The position numbers and the translations under genes are program-made. The notes beneath the pieces are model-generated. The model made no database searches. It was not told the origin of the DNA and was given only the letters and a program-made list of their open reading frames with translations. This document shows positions 16,447-24,583 of a stretch of DNA of 64,000 nt, in pieces. Origin of the DNA: Aquibium microcysteis (lineage in GTDB: Bacteria > Pseudomonadota > Alphaproteobacteria > Rhizobiales > Rhizobiaceae); assembly GCF_014495845.1 (NCBI RefSeq), contig NZ_CP061080.1:2841001-2905000 (forward strand), read 5' to 3'. Positions within the stretch are counted from its first letter, which is position 1. Each line of letters opens with the position of its first letter.

Positions 16447-17451
16447 ATGAGACGCCACCTGATCGCGGCGCTGCTGTGCGGCGCATCGCTTGCGGCCTGT
16501 ACGGCCGCATCCGCCGAAACCCTGCTCTTCGGCACCTCGAACGCCGAGCAGCATCCGATCGTCACCAAGGTGCTGAAGCCCTGGGCCGACGCGGTGAACG
16601 CCGAGGGCGGCGGCGCCGTCAGCATCGAGATGCGGCACGGTCCCACGATGGTCAACCACGAGAACTACTACGACCGCGTCGTGGACGACGTCGTCCAGGT
16701 GGTCTGGGGCATGACCGTCTTCGATCCCGGCCGCTTCCCGCGCATGCTGGTCTCAACGCTGCCGCTGATGGTCGAGACGTCGCAGCAGGGGTCGCTGGCG
16801 CTCTGCCGCCTGCACGAGAAGGGCGCCTTCGGCGACGAGACCGGCGCGATCGTGCCGCTGCTCTTCGTCCAGTTCCCGCAGTCGGCCGCGCACCTGAACG
16901 GCGCCGAGCTCACCGCGATGGACCAGCTCGCCGGCAAGAAGATCATTTCCGGCAGCCCGATCTCGGCCGCCATCATCCAGGCCTATGGCGGCACGCCGCT
17001 GTCGATCACCATCACCGAGCAGTACCAGGCGCTGCAGCGCGGCACCGCCGACGGCACCATCATGAACTACACCGCCTTCCCGGGCTTCCGCCTCAACGAG
17101 GTGACGACGAACCATCTCGACCTGCCGCTCGGCGGCGCGCTCGGCCTCGTCTTCATGGCGAAGGACCGCTGGGATGCGCTCTCCGACGAGGCCCGCGCCG
17201 TGCTGACGAAGCATTCGGGCTGCGAGGCCTCGCGCAACGCCGGCGCCACCGTCGACGGCTGGGAAGCCGAGGCGCGCGGCTTCGTGGCGGCCAACGGCAG
17301 CCACACCTTCTCGGTCGGCTCCCCCGAGCAGGTGGCCGAACTCGTCGCGCGGCTGGGCAGCCGCATCGAGGCCGGCTTCGCCGAGCGCGTTCCCGGCGGC
17401 GCCGACCTGATCGCCGGCTTCCGCGAGGAACTCGCCGCCGCGAAGCCCTGA
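16447..17451 (+). CDS. TRAP transporter substrate-binding protein (DctP family)
   Basis: 334 residues. The ATG at 16447 follows GAAGGGAGGAACACC; a longer in-frame start at 16339 lacks both signal peptide and ribosome site. Residues 1-23 are a signal peptide (MRRHLIAALLCGASLAACTAASA), possibly lipoprotein-like because of the Cys before TAAS. DctP fold features include LAGKKIISGSPISAAIIQAYGGTPLSI and the QRGTADGTIMNY ligand loop. It is transcribed towards the fused permease gene on the other strand, so binding protein and permease are convergent rather than in one operon. Presumably delivers an aromatic or organic acid used by the neighbouring operon. Confidence 0.85.
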   Translation: MRRHLIAALLCGASLAACTAASAETLLFGTSNAEQHPIVTKVLKPWADAVNAEGGGAVSIEMRHGPTMVNHENYYDRVVDDVVQVVWGMTVFDPGRFPRMLVSTLPLMVETSQQGSLALCRLHEKGAFGDETGAIVPLLFVQFPQSAAHLNGAELTAMDQLAGKKIISGSPISAAIIQAYGGTPLSITITEQYQALQRGTADGTIMNYTAFPGFRLNEVTTNHLDLPLGGALGLVFMAKDRWDALSDEARAVLTKHSGCEASRNAGATVDGWEAEARGFVAANGSHTFSVGSPEQVAELVARLGSRIEAGFAERVPGGADLIAGFREELAAAKP

Positions 17452-17484
17452 TCCGCGGTCTCTCCCCTTCCGGCCGGACGGGAA

Positions 17485-17520
17485 ACGGCCGGCAGCCCCC
17501 GGGCTCGCCGGCCGTTCTTC
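17485..17520 (+). terminator. Intrinsic terminator after the DctP gene
   Basis: Stem ACGGCCGGC / GCCGGCCGT (17485-17493 and 17507-17515) with a 13-base loop, followed by TCTTC. It lies in the 122-base space between convergent genes and may act in both directions, though the T-run is short on each side. Confidence 0.6.
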
Positions 17521-17573
17521 GTTCGGGAGAAAGCGCGCGGTTCTCGCCGCAGGTCGAAGACCAGGGCCGCCGG

Positions 17574-19517
17574 TCAGTTCATCGTCGACGGCAGCCAGAG
17601 CGACAGGGCGGGGAAGGCCACCAGCAGCACGATCTTCACGAGGTCGGCGAGCACGAAGGGGAGCACGCCGCGCATCACCGCCGACAGCGGCACCTCGGGC
17701 TGCAGGCTCTTGATGACGAAGAGGTTCATGCCGAAGGGCGGCGTGATCATGCCGGTCTCGACCACCACCAGCATCAGCACGCCCCAGAACAGCATGTCGT
17801 AGCCGAGGCCGATCACCAGCGGCGTCACCACCGGCACCGTGATCACCATCACGGCGAAACTGTCCATCACCGAGCCGAGCAGGAGATAGAGCACGATCAG
17901 CGCCGCCAGGATGACGACTGGCCGCGCGTCGAAGGAAGCGATCCATTCGGCGGCCATCGTCGGCGTCTGGCCGAGATCGACGAAGAACGAGAAGGCGAGC
18001 GCGCCGAAGATCAGGCCGTAGATCATCGCCGTCGAGGCGGTGATCTCGGAAAACACGCCGAGCAGGCTCGTCCGGTTCAGCCGGCCGCGCGCCAGCGCAA
18101 GCAGGAACGAGCCCACGGCGCCGACCGCAGCACTTTCCGTCGCGGTGAATACCCCGCCATAGAGCCCGCCGATCACCACCGCGAACAGGAGCGCGACCGG
18201 CAGCGAACCGCGCAGCGCGGCAGCCAGATCGCTCGCCGACGACGGCTCGGCCGCCGGCGCCGCGCCGGGATCGAGCCGCAGCACGATGGCGATGGCCGCG
18301 AAGTAGAGCAGGACGGCGAGCAGCGCCGGCACCATCGCCGCGACGAAGAGGGCGCCGATCGACTGTTCGGTGAGCAGCGCGAAGAGGATGATCACGCCCG
18401 ACGGCGGCACCAGCGCGCCGAGCGTCCCGCCGGCCGCCACCGTGGCGCTCGACAGCGTCGGCGCATAGCCGCGCTGCTTCATCTGCGGCAGCGCCATCCG
18501 CCCGAACGTCGCCGAGGTGGCGATGGAATTGCCCGAGACGGCGCCGAAGCCGGCGCAGCCCGCGACGGTGGCATAGGCGAGCCCGCCGCGGAAGCGGCCC
18601 AGCACGGCGTTCGCCACGCGGAACAGGTCGTCGGACACGCCGGCCACCACGGCGAAGGCGCCCATGATCAGGAACATCGGCAGCGTCGACACCTGCTCGT
18701 TGCGCAGGAAGTCGAGCGCGTCGGAGGCGAAGGTGTTCGCCGTCGCCGGTCCGCCGACATAGGCGAGCGTGCCGACGAGCCCGATCATGGCCGTGACCGT
18801 CGCGAGCGGCAGCTGCGCCAGCACGCCGGCCCAGAGCAGCAGGAAGGCGAGGATCACGGCCGCAGCCGGATGGCCCGTCACGGCGCCCGAAAAGCCGTCG
18901 ATATCCAGGGCGATCCAGAGGCCGGTCGCCAGGGCGAAGGCGATCAGCGTGCCAGCCAGCGCCAGCACCGCCGGGCTCGACCGCGATCCGCGCCGCACCG
19001 CACGCGCGGCACGGACGTCGTCGATGGCGTTGACCAGCTGCACCAGCGCCGCGATCCCCATCGACACGGCGACGGCGAAATAGGTCGGGGCCAGCGGCCA
19101 CCGCAGGATCGAGGTCGCCCTGCCCTGCGCGTGGTAGCGCAGCGCCAGCCCGAACACCCGCCAGGCCAAGAGCGCGAAGAAGGCGAGCAGCAGCAGCGAG
19201 CCGGCCACCTTGAGCCAGGCGCTCAGGCGCGGCCCTGTCATGTGCCCGAGCAGGTCGATGCTGAGATTGACCCGCCGCGCCGCGCCCGCCGGCAGCGTCG
19301 CCGCGATGGCGACCGCGAAGACGGCCGACATGATCTCGTTCAGCGCCACCACCGAGGCGCCGAACAGCCATCGCCCCAGCACGTCGATGCAGATCACGAG
19401 CGCGCCCGCCAGGATGCCCGCGACGGCCACGAGCGAAAGCGCTCCCGTTCCCGCCAGCGTCAGGCGCGCGAGGCCGCCGCCATTCGGCAGGGTGCCGGCC
19501 TGGAAAGCCTGCGTCAT
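17574..19517 (-). CDS. Fused TRAP transporter permease (DctQ-DctM fusion)
   Basis: 647 residues starting MTQAFQAGTLPNGGG after GGGAGGACGTC. Residues 25-190 are a DctQ-like four-helix small subunit (CIDVLGRWLFGASVVALNEIMSAVF); residues 215-647 are a DctM large subunit (VSTLPMFLIMGAFAVVAGVSD, GCAGFGAVSGNSIATSATFG, GTLGALVPPSGVIILFALL). Such fusions are common in the TAXI and some DctP-type TRAP families. It works with a separate periplasmic binding protein, presumably 16447-17451 encoded convergently. The cyclase-family gene lies directly upstream in the same direction, 53 bases away, and probably shares the transcript. Confidence 0.88.
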   Translation of the reverse strand: MTQAFQAGTLPNGGGLARLTLAGTGALSLVAVAGILAGALVICIDVLGRWLFGASVVALNEIMSAVFAVAIAATLPAGAARRVNLSIDLLGHMTGPRLSAWLKVAGSLLLLAFFALLAWRVFGLALRYHAQGRATSILRWPLAPTYFAVAVSMGIAALVQLVNAIDDVRAARAVRRGSRSSPAVLALAGTLIAFALATGLWIALDIDGFSGAVTGHPAAAVILAFLLLWAGVLAQLPLATVTAMIGLVGTLAYVGGPATANTFASDALDFLRNEQVSTLPMFLIMGAFAVVAGVSDDLFRVANAVLGRFRGGLAYATVAGCAGFGAVSGNSIATSATFGRMALPQMKQRGYAPTLSSATVAAGGTLGALVPPSGVIILFALLTEQSIGALFVAAMVPALLAVLLYFAAIAIVLRLDPGAAPAAEPSSASDLAAALRGSLPVALLFAVVIGGLYGGVFTATESAAVGAVGSFLLALARGRLNRTSLLGVFSEITASTAMIYGLIFGALAFSFFVDLGQTPTMAAEWIASFDARPVVILAALIVLYLLLGSVMDSFAVMVITVPVVTPLVIGLGYDMLFWGVLMLVVVETGMITPPFGMNLFVIKSLQPEVPLSAVMRGVLPFVLADLVKIVLLVAFPALSLWLPSTMN

Positions 19518-19570
19518 GACGTCCTCCCGCTCTCGTCGTGAACCGGCGCGCGCCGCACCGGCGGCCTGCG

Positions 19571-20344
19571 TCACGCGTCGACCAGGGCGACCGGCCGGCA
19601 CCATCCGGCCGAGCCGCGCTCCACCTTCACCGGCAGCGCGATCACCTCGAAGCCGGTCGGCGGCAAGAGGTGCAGGTTGGCGAGCTTCTCCATGTGGCAG
19701 TAGACCGTGTCGGCGCCCGCCTTGTGACCCTCCCAGAACACCGACCAGTCGCCGGTCTCCCGCGCCCGCGCGGCCTGGTAGGCGAGCGGCGGATCCCAGC
19801 TCCAGGCGTCCGTGCCGCAGACCCTGACCCCCTGCCCGGTCAGGAACAGCGTCGCCTCGCGCCCCATGCCGCAGCCGGTGCCGACATAATCGTCCTGTCC
19901 GTAGCGGGCGCCGGCCGCCGTGTTGACGAGCACGATGTCGCCCGGAGCGAGCTGGTGCCCGATCCGCGCGAGCTCCGCTTCGACCTCTGCCGCCGTGACG
20001 GTGTGGCCGTTCGGCAGATGGCGGAAGTCGAGCTTGACGCCGCGCCCGAAGCACCAGTCGAGCGGCACCTGGTCGATCGTCATCGCCGGCTTCCCGCCGT
20101 CCATCGTCGGGTGATAGTGCCACGGCGCGTCCATGTGCGTGCCGTTGTGCGTCGTGATCCGGCAGCGCTCCGCGGCCGCCCCCGCCCCGTCGCGCAGCGC
20201 ACCGGGCGGCACGCCGAACATCGCCTCGAACTCGCGCCCGCCTTCGGCATGGCCCATGTAGTCGATCTCGGGCCCCAGTCCCGGCGGATCGGACCTGATC
20301 CCCGCCGTCAGCGCGACCGCGAGGTCGATGATCGTCCTGGCCAT
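19571..20344 (-). CDS. Cyclase family protein (kynurenine formamidase-like metal hydrolase)
   Basis: 257 residues. The metal-binding motif of the family is clear: HNGTHMDAPWHYHP (HxGTHxDxPxH) near residues 65-78; further features are DIVLVNTAAGARYG and a C-terminal TGFEVIALPVKVERGSAGWCRPVAL. Members include kynurenine formamidase and isatin hydrolase, which hydrolyse amide or lactam bonds by a metal-activated water. It precedes the fused TRAP permease gene, so the imported compound may be its substrate. The upstream 119 bases to the next gene hold no recognised site. Confidence 0.85.
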   Translation of the reverse strand: MARTIIDLAVALTAGIRSDPPGLGPEIDYMGHAEGGREFEAMFGVPPGALRDGAGAAAERCRITTHNGTHMDAPWHYHPTMDGGKPAMTIDQVPLDWCFGRGVKLDFRHLPNGHTVTAAEVEAELARIGHQLAPGDIVLVNTAAGARYGQDDYVGTGCGMGREATLFLTGQGVRVCGTDAWSWDPPLAYQAARARETGDWSVFWEGHKAGADTVYCHMEKLANLHLLPPTGFEVIALPVKVERGSAGWCRPVALVDA

Positions 20345-20463
20345 ACCGAATGCTCCTCCACGCGGCCGACACGTTAGCCGCAGCAGGAAGCATCAGTCGA
20401 ATGAATCGTCGAAATACCTCGGCACCGGCTGGTGAATACCCGCTGCGCCGGTCCCGCGGCGTC

Positions 20464-21399
20464 TCAGGCGAACCGGGCGGCCTGCGCGCTCGCGAAAGCC
20501 TCGGCATAGTCGCTTCGCAGCGTCTCGACGAGGGCCGCCACCGGCGGCATGTCGTCGATCGCGCCGACGCCTTGTCCCGCGGCCCAGAGGTCGCGCCAGG
20601 CCCGCGCGTCGGTGGTGCCGAAGTTGAGCTTGTCGGGCGGCGTCAGGTCGTCGGGGTCGCGCCCGGCCGCCGCCAGGCTCGCCCGCAGGAAATTGCCCGG
20701 GATGCCCGACACCGCCGGCGTGTAGACGATGTCGGCCGCCCGCGCCTCGAGGATCATCTCGCGCTGGCGCGGCACGGCCAGGCTCTCGGCCGTGGCCATG
20801 AAGCGCGTGCCCATATAGGCCATGTCGGCCCCCATCAAGGTCGCCGCCGCGATCTGCCGGCCGGTCGAGATCGCGCCGCCCAGCACCAGCGTACCGGAGA
20901 AGATCGCGCGGATCTCGTGCAGCGCGGCGAAGGGGCTGATCAGACCGGCATGGCCGCCCGCCCCGTAGGCCACCGCGATCAGCCCGTCGACGCCGGCTTC
21001 GGCCGCCTTGGCCGCGAAGCGCAGCGTGGTGACGTCGTGGAACACGCGCCCGCCATAGCCGTGCACGGCGTCGATCAGCTCGCGGTTCAGGCCGAGCGAG
21101 GTGATGACCAGCGGCACCTTGCGGTCGATCGTCACCGCGAGATCGGCCTCGAGCCGCGGGTTGCTGCGGTGGACGACGAGGTTGACGCCGTAGGGCGCGG
21201 CGTCCGGCCCGAGCCGGTCGTGGATCTCGTCGAGCCAGTCGCGGTAGCCCTCCGTGCTGCGCTGGTTGAGAGCCGGGAAGGTGCCCACCACGCCGGCATT
21301 GCAGGCGCCGACCACGAGGTCCGGCCCCGAGATGAGGAACATCGGCGCCGACAGCACCGGCAGGCGCAGGCGCGCGCGCCACGCGGAGGGAATGGCCAT
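20464..21399 (-). CDS. Nitronate monooxygenase family flavoprotein
   Basis: 311 residues starting MAIPSAWRARLRLPVLSAPMF after CCGGAGATTTC. FMN-binding TIM barrel of the 2-nitropropane dioxygenase family, with APMFLISGPDLVVGACNAGVVGTFPALN at the N-terminus, the conserved GAGGHAG near residue 150 (containing the His usually involved in catalysis) and LGGAISTGRQIAAATLMGADMAYMGTRF. Family members oxidise nitronates or act as enoyl reductase or quinone reductase relatives. It is the last gene of the liv-type operon, 53 bases after the binding-protein gene. In such acid-uptake operons it may reduce or detoxify a pathway product; that role is a guess. Confidence 0.88.
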   Translation of the reverse strand: MAIPSAWRARLRLPVLSAPMFLISGPDLVVGACNAGVVGTFPALNQRSTEGYRDWLDEIHDRLGPDAAPYGVNLVVHRSNPRLEADLAVTIDRKVPLVITSLGLNRELIDAVHGYGGRVFHDVTTLRFAAKAAEAGVDGLIAVAYGAGGHAGLISPFAALHEIRAIFSGTLVLGGAISTGRQIAAATLMGADMAYMGTRFMATAESLAVPRQREMILEARAADIVYTPAVSGIPGNFLRASLAAAGRDPDDLTPPDKLNFGTTDARAWRDLWAAGQGVGAIDDMPPVAALVETLRSDYAEAFASAQAARFA

Positions 21400-21452
21400 G
21401 AAATCTCCGGAAAGGAAGGCGGAGCCGCCAAGGGCGGCTCCGCGGGTGGTTC

Positions 21453-22622
21453 TCAGTAGTCGGCGAAGTCGGTCAGTGCCTTGAAGGTCTTCTCCGCGGC
21501 GTTGAGCTGGTAGACGGCGACTGCCGTGCCCGACAGCTGCTCGGGATTGTCGAAGCTCAGCGGCGCGCTGATGCCCTGCGTGTCGAAGTCCTTCAGGCCA
21601 CGCAGCTTCTCCACCGTGCAGGCGCGGGTCAGGTCCTGGCCGCACTGGCCCATCGCCTCGGCGAGTGCCTTCAGGCCGACATAGGTGACGTAGGTGTAGC
21701 GGTTGATGGCGCCGATCTCCTCGTCGCTGGCGTATTTCTTGGCCTTCTCCAGGAAGGCGTCGATCGCCGGCCCGCTGAGCGCCACGTAGTCCGCCACCAG
21801 ATAGTCGTAGCCGGCCGGTGCCGAGAGATTGACCGAGGGCGGCATGTCCTCGCTCCACACCGAGGCGACCTGCAGGTCCATCGACAGCTTGCGCGCTTCG
21901 CCGAGGATGTTGGCCGCGCCGGCGATGATGCCGCCATTGGCGAGCACGTTGACGCCGGCCTGCTTCATCTGCGCCACCTCGGCGGCGAAGTTGGCCGTGC
22001 CCTTCTTGAAGCGGATGCGCAGCCCGTCCTTGACCCCGAACTCCTTGACCGCGCGGTCGTAGCCGGCCTCCACGGCGCCGCCGAAATCGTCGTCCTGCCG
22101 GATCAGGCCGTAGACGGCGTTCGCCGGCTCGCTGTTCTCGTGGATGTACTTCAGCTGCGCGTAGAAGGCGTCGGAATAGCTCGCGCCGACGGTGAAGACC
22201 GAGGGGCGCACCGGGTTGTAGACCAGTTCGTTCGGCGCCGTCGTCACCACGGTCGGCAGGTTGTTCTCCTCGATCAGCGGCATCATGGCGAGCACGTTGG
22301 CCGTGCCCGACGTGCCGTTGAGGGCGAAGATCTCGTCGACCTCGATCAGCTTGGTCAGCGCCTGGAACGAGCGCGCCGGCACGTAGCCGTCGTCCTCGGT
22401 GACGATGGTGATCTTGCGGCCGTTGACGCCGCCGGCCTCGTTGATCTCGGCGGCCGCGATCTTCGATCCGACCGACACGGCGCGGCCGATGAAGGACGCC
22501 GGTCCGGTCATGATGTTGACGTCGCCGATCTTGATCTCCGTGTCCGACACGCCGGGATCGGCGGCGTAGGCGGCGGTCGAGGCAAGCAGGAACGCGCTGA
22601 GCGCGAGCAGTCCGTTCTTCAT
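21453..22622 (-). CDS. Branched-chain amino acid-type ABC transporter substrate-binding protein
   Basis: 389 residues. The ATG at 22622 (MKNGLLALSAFLL) has GGAGGAAACA before it; an upstream in-frame ATG (MEETMKN) would leave no ribosome site. Residues 1-24 are a Sec signal peptide ending AYAADPGVSD. The mature protein is a LivK-like type I periplasmic binding protein (TEIKIGDVNIMTGPASFIGRAV, AAAEINEAGGVNGRKI). The ligand is probably not an amino acid: the operon also encodes a CoA ligase between transporter genes, a pattern seen for aromatic or branched carboxylates. Confidence 0.88.
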   Translation of the reverse strand: MKNGLLALSAFLLASTAAYAADPGVSDTEIKIGDVNIMTGPASFIGRAVSVGSKIAAAEINEAGGVNGRKITIVTEDDGYVPARSFQALTKLIEVDEIFALNGTSGTANVLAMMPLIEENNLPTVVTTAPNELVYNPVRPSVFTVGASYSDAFYAQLKYIHENSEPANAVYGLIRQDDDFGGAVEAGYDRAVKEFGVKDGLRIRFKKGTANFAAEVAQMKQAGVNVLANGGIIAGAANILGEARKLSMDLQVASVWSEDMPPSVNLSAPAGYDYLVADYVALSGPAIDAFLEKAKKYASDEEIGAINRYTYVTYVGLKALAEAMGQCGQDLTRACTVEKLRGLKDFDTQGISAPLSFDNPEQLSGTAVAVYQLNAAEKTFKALTDFADY

Positions 22623-22664
22623 TGTTTCCTCCACTTCGTTTGTGCCCGCCTGCCGTTTCCGCGG

Positions 22665-23711
22665 CTAGTAGGCGAGCGGCCAGTTGCTCCAGTATTTCCT
22701 GACGTCGCGCCACAGCCCGATCAGCCCCTCCGGCTTCAGCCGCAGGAAGGCGATGATGACGATGCCGTAGGTGATGCCGCGGATCTCGTAGACATAGGTC
22801 GTGTAGAAGCTCGAATTCGTGTCGGCGAAGACGTCGAAGAAGAGCCGGATGGCCTCCGGCAGCAGCGACAGGAAGATCGCGCCGAGGATGGCGCCCGCGA
22901 TCGAGCCGAGACCGCCGAGGATGATGATCGCCAGCGCCTCGATCGACAGGATCAGCGCGAAGACGTCGATGTTGACGAAGCGGATCTGCAGCGAGATCAG
23001 CGCGCCGGCGATGCCGACGATGAAGGAACTCACCATGAAGGCGTAGAGCTTGTAGCGCAGGAGGTCGACGCCCATCACGCGCGCCGCGATGTCGTGGTCG
23101 CGGATCGCCATCCAGGCGCGGCCCACCCGCGACCGCTGGATGTTGAGCGCCGCGAACACCACCAGCACCGTGATGCCGAAGGTCAGGTAGTAGAGCGCCT
23201 TGCCGCGCTGCAGGTCGACGCCCATCACCTTGGCGCCCGACACGAAGATGCCGTTCGGCCCGTGCGTCAGCCATTCCGCATAGAGGATGACGTGGTTGAT
23301 GATGAAGGCGAAGGCGAGCGTCGTGATGGCGAGGTAGAGGCCTTTCAGCCGGAGCGACGGCACGCCCACCAGCAGGCTGACCAGCGCCGAGACCACGCCC
23401 GCCGCCGGCATCGACAGCCACACCGGCCAGCCGTGATCCATCATCAGGATCGCGTTGGTGTAGGCGCCGACGGCGAGGAACCCCGCCTGGCCGAGCGAGA
23501 TCAGCCCGGTCGTGCCCGTGAGCATGTTGAGCCCGACCGCGCCGACGATCGCGATCATCGCCGAGACGAGCAGCGTCACCTGGTAGTTGCCGATCAGGAA
23601 GGGCGCGGCGAGCACCAGCGCGAGCAGCAGCCCGGCGAACGACCAGACCACCTTGCTGTCGCTGAGCGCGACGAGCTGGGCGGTGCGTTCCTTGAAATGA
23701 CCTGTGCGCAT
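22665..23711 (-). CDS. livM: Branched-chain amino acid-type ABC transporter permease LivM
   Basis: 348 residues with about nine membrane helices. LivM hallmarks are GLNMLTGTTGLISLGQAGFLAVGAYT near residues 60-85, the segment RVGRAWMAIRDHDIAARVMGVD that couples to the ATPase, and IIILGGLGSIAGAILGA. Its ATG shares one base with the stop of livH, and the binding-protein gene follows 42 bases downstream. One of two inner-membrane permease subunits of the Liv-type importer encoded from 27985 to 21453. Confidence 0.9.
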   Translation of the reverse strand: MRTGHFKERTAQLVALSDSKVVWSFAGLLLALVLAAPFLIGNYQVTLLVSAMIAIVGAVGLNMLTGTTGLISLGQAGFLAVGAYTNAILMMDHGWPVWLSMPAAGVVSALVSLLVGVPSLRLKGLYLAITTLAFAFIINHVILYAEWLTHGPNGIFVSGAKVMGVDLQRGKALYYLTFGITVLVVFAALNIQRSRVGRAWMAIRDHDIAARVMGVDLLRYKLYAFMVSSFIVGIAGALISLQIRFVNIDVFALILSIEALAIIILGGLGSIAGAILGAIFLSLLPEAIRLFFDVFADTNSSFYTTYVYEIRGITYGIVIIAFLRLKPEGLIGLWRDVRKYWSNWPLAY

Positions 23712-24583
23712 CAGACCCGCTCGATGTCCCTGGAGCCGAACAGTCCGAAGGGCCGGACCATCAGCACGATGACGATGACGATGAAGCCGGAGATCTCGCG
23801 CAGGCCCTGGCCGACATAGCCCTGGAACAGGTTCTCGATCACCCCGATGACGAGCCCCGCCACCGCCGAGCCGATCACCGAGTCCATCCCGCCGAGGATG
23901 ACCGCCGGGAAGGATCGCAGCCCCTGGAACCAGAGGTCCGGCGCGAGCTTGAAATTGGCCGCGAACAGCACGCCGGCGATCGAGGCGATCGCCGCCGACA
24001 GCATCCAGGCGACGGCGTGGATGCGGCTGACGCTGATGCCGACGAGCAGCGCCGCCGTCTCGTTGGCCGCCACAGCCCGCATGGCGATGCCCATCCGCGA
24101 GAAGCGCAGGAAGGCCCAGCCCGCCGCCGTCAGCACGGCCAGCGCCCCGATCAGGTAGATCTGCGCCGGATAGAACGGCACGCCGCCGACCAGCACCACC
24201 TCCGCCGGAATGCCGGCGCCGAAATTATAGGGGTCCGGCCCCCAGATCATGATGGTGATGCCGCGCAGCACCACCGCCAGGCCGACCGTGACCATGACGA
24301 TCGCGAAGATCGGCTCGCCCAGCATCGGCCGGATGAACAGCCGCTCCAGGACCAGCCCGATCACCATCGAGATCGGGATGGTGACCAGCATCAGCGGGAA
24401 GAACGACAGCTCGAAGGTCGAATAGAGCGTGAAGGAGATGTAGGCCGTCAGCATCACCAGTTCGCCCTGCGCGAAATTGACGACGCCGGTCGACTTGAAG
24501 ATCAGCGCGAAGCCCATGGCGATCAGCCCGTAGGCCGCGCCCGAGACCAGTCCGCTGGCGAGCAGGAGGAGCAGGAAATCCAT
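23711..24583 (-). CDS. livH: Branched-chain amino acid-type ABC transporter permease LivH
   Basis: 290 residues, LivH family: AAYGLIAMGFALIFKSTGVVNFAQGELVMLTAYISF at residues 17-52 and VILGGMDSVIGSAVAGLVIGVIE near 230-255, eight or so membrane helices. It pairs with LivM to form the membrane channel. Start and stop each share one base with the neighbouring genes (CoA ligase upstream, livM downstream), showing a single translationally coupled operon. Confidence 0.9.
   Translation of the reverse strand: MDFLLLLLASGLVSGAAYGLIAMGFALIFKSTGVVNFAQGELVMLTAYISFTLYSTFELSFFPLMLVTIPISMVIGLVLERLFIRPMLGEPIFAIVMVTVGLAVVLRGITIMIWGPDPYNFGAGIPAEVVLVGGVPFYPAQIYLIGALAVLTAAGWAFLRFSRMGIAMRAVAANETAALLVGISVSRIHAVAWMLSAAIASIAGVLFAANFKLAPDLWFQGLRSFPAVILGGMDSVIGSAVAGLVIGVIENLFQGYVGQGLREISGFIVIVIVLMVRPFGLFGSRDIERV

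Noticed and set aside
16476..19541. Very long plus-strand open frame of about 1000 codons opposite the TRAP permease
   Set aside because: Arg/His/Asp-rich translation without any fold signature, antisense to a clear membrane protein; a product of high-GC codon bias.
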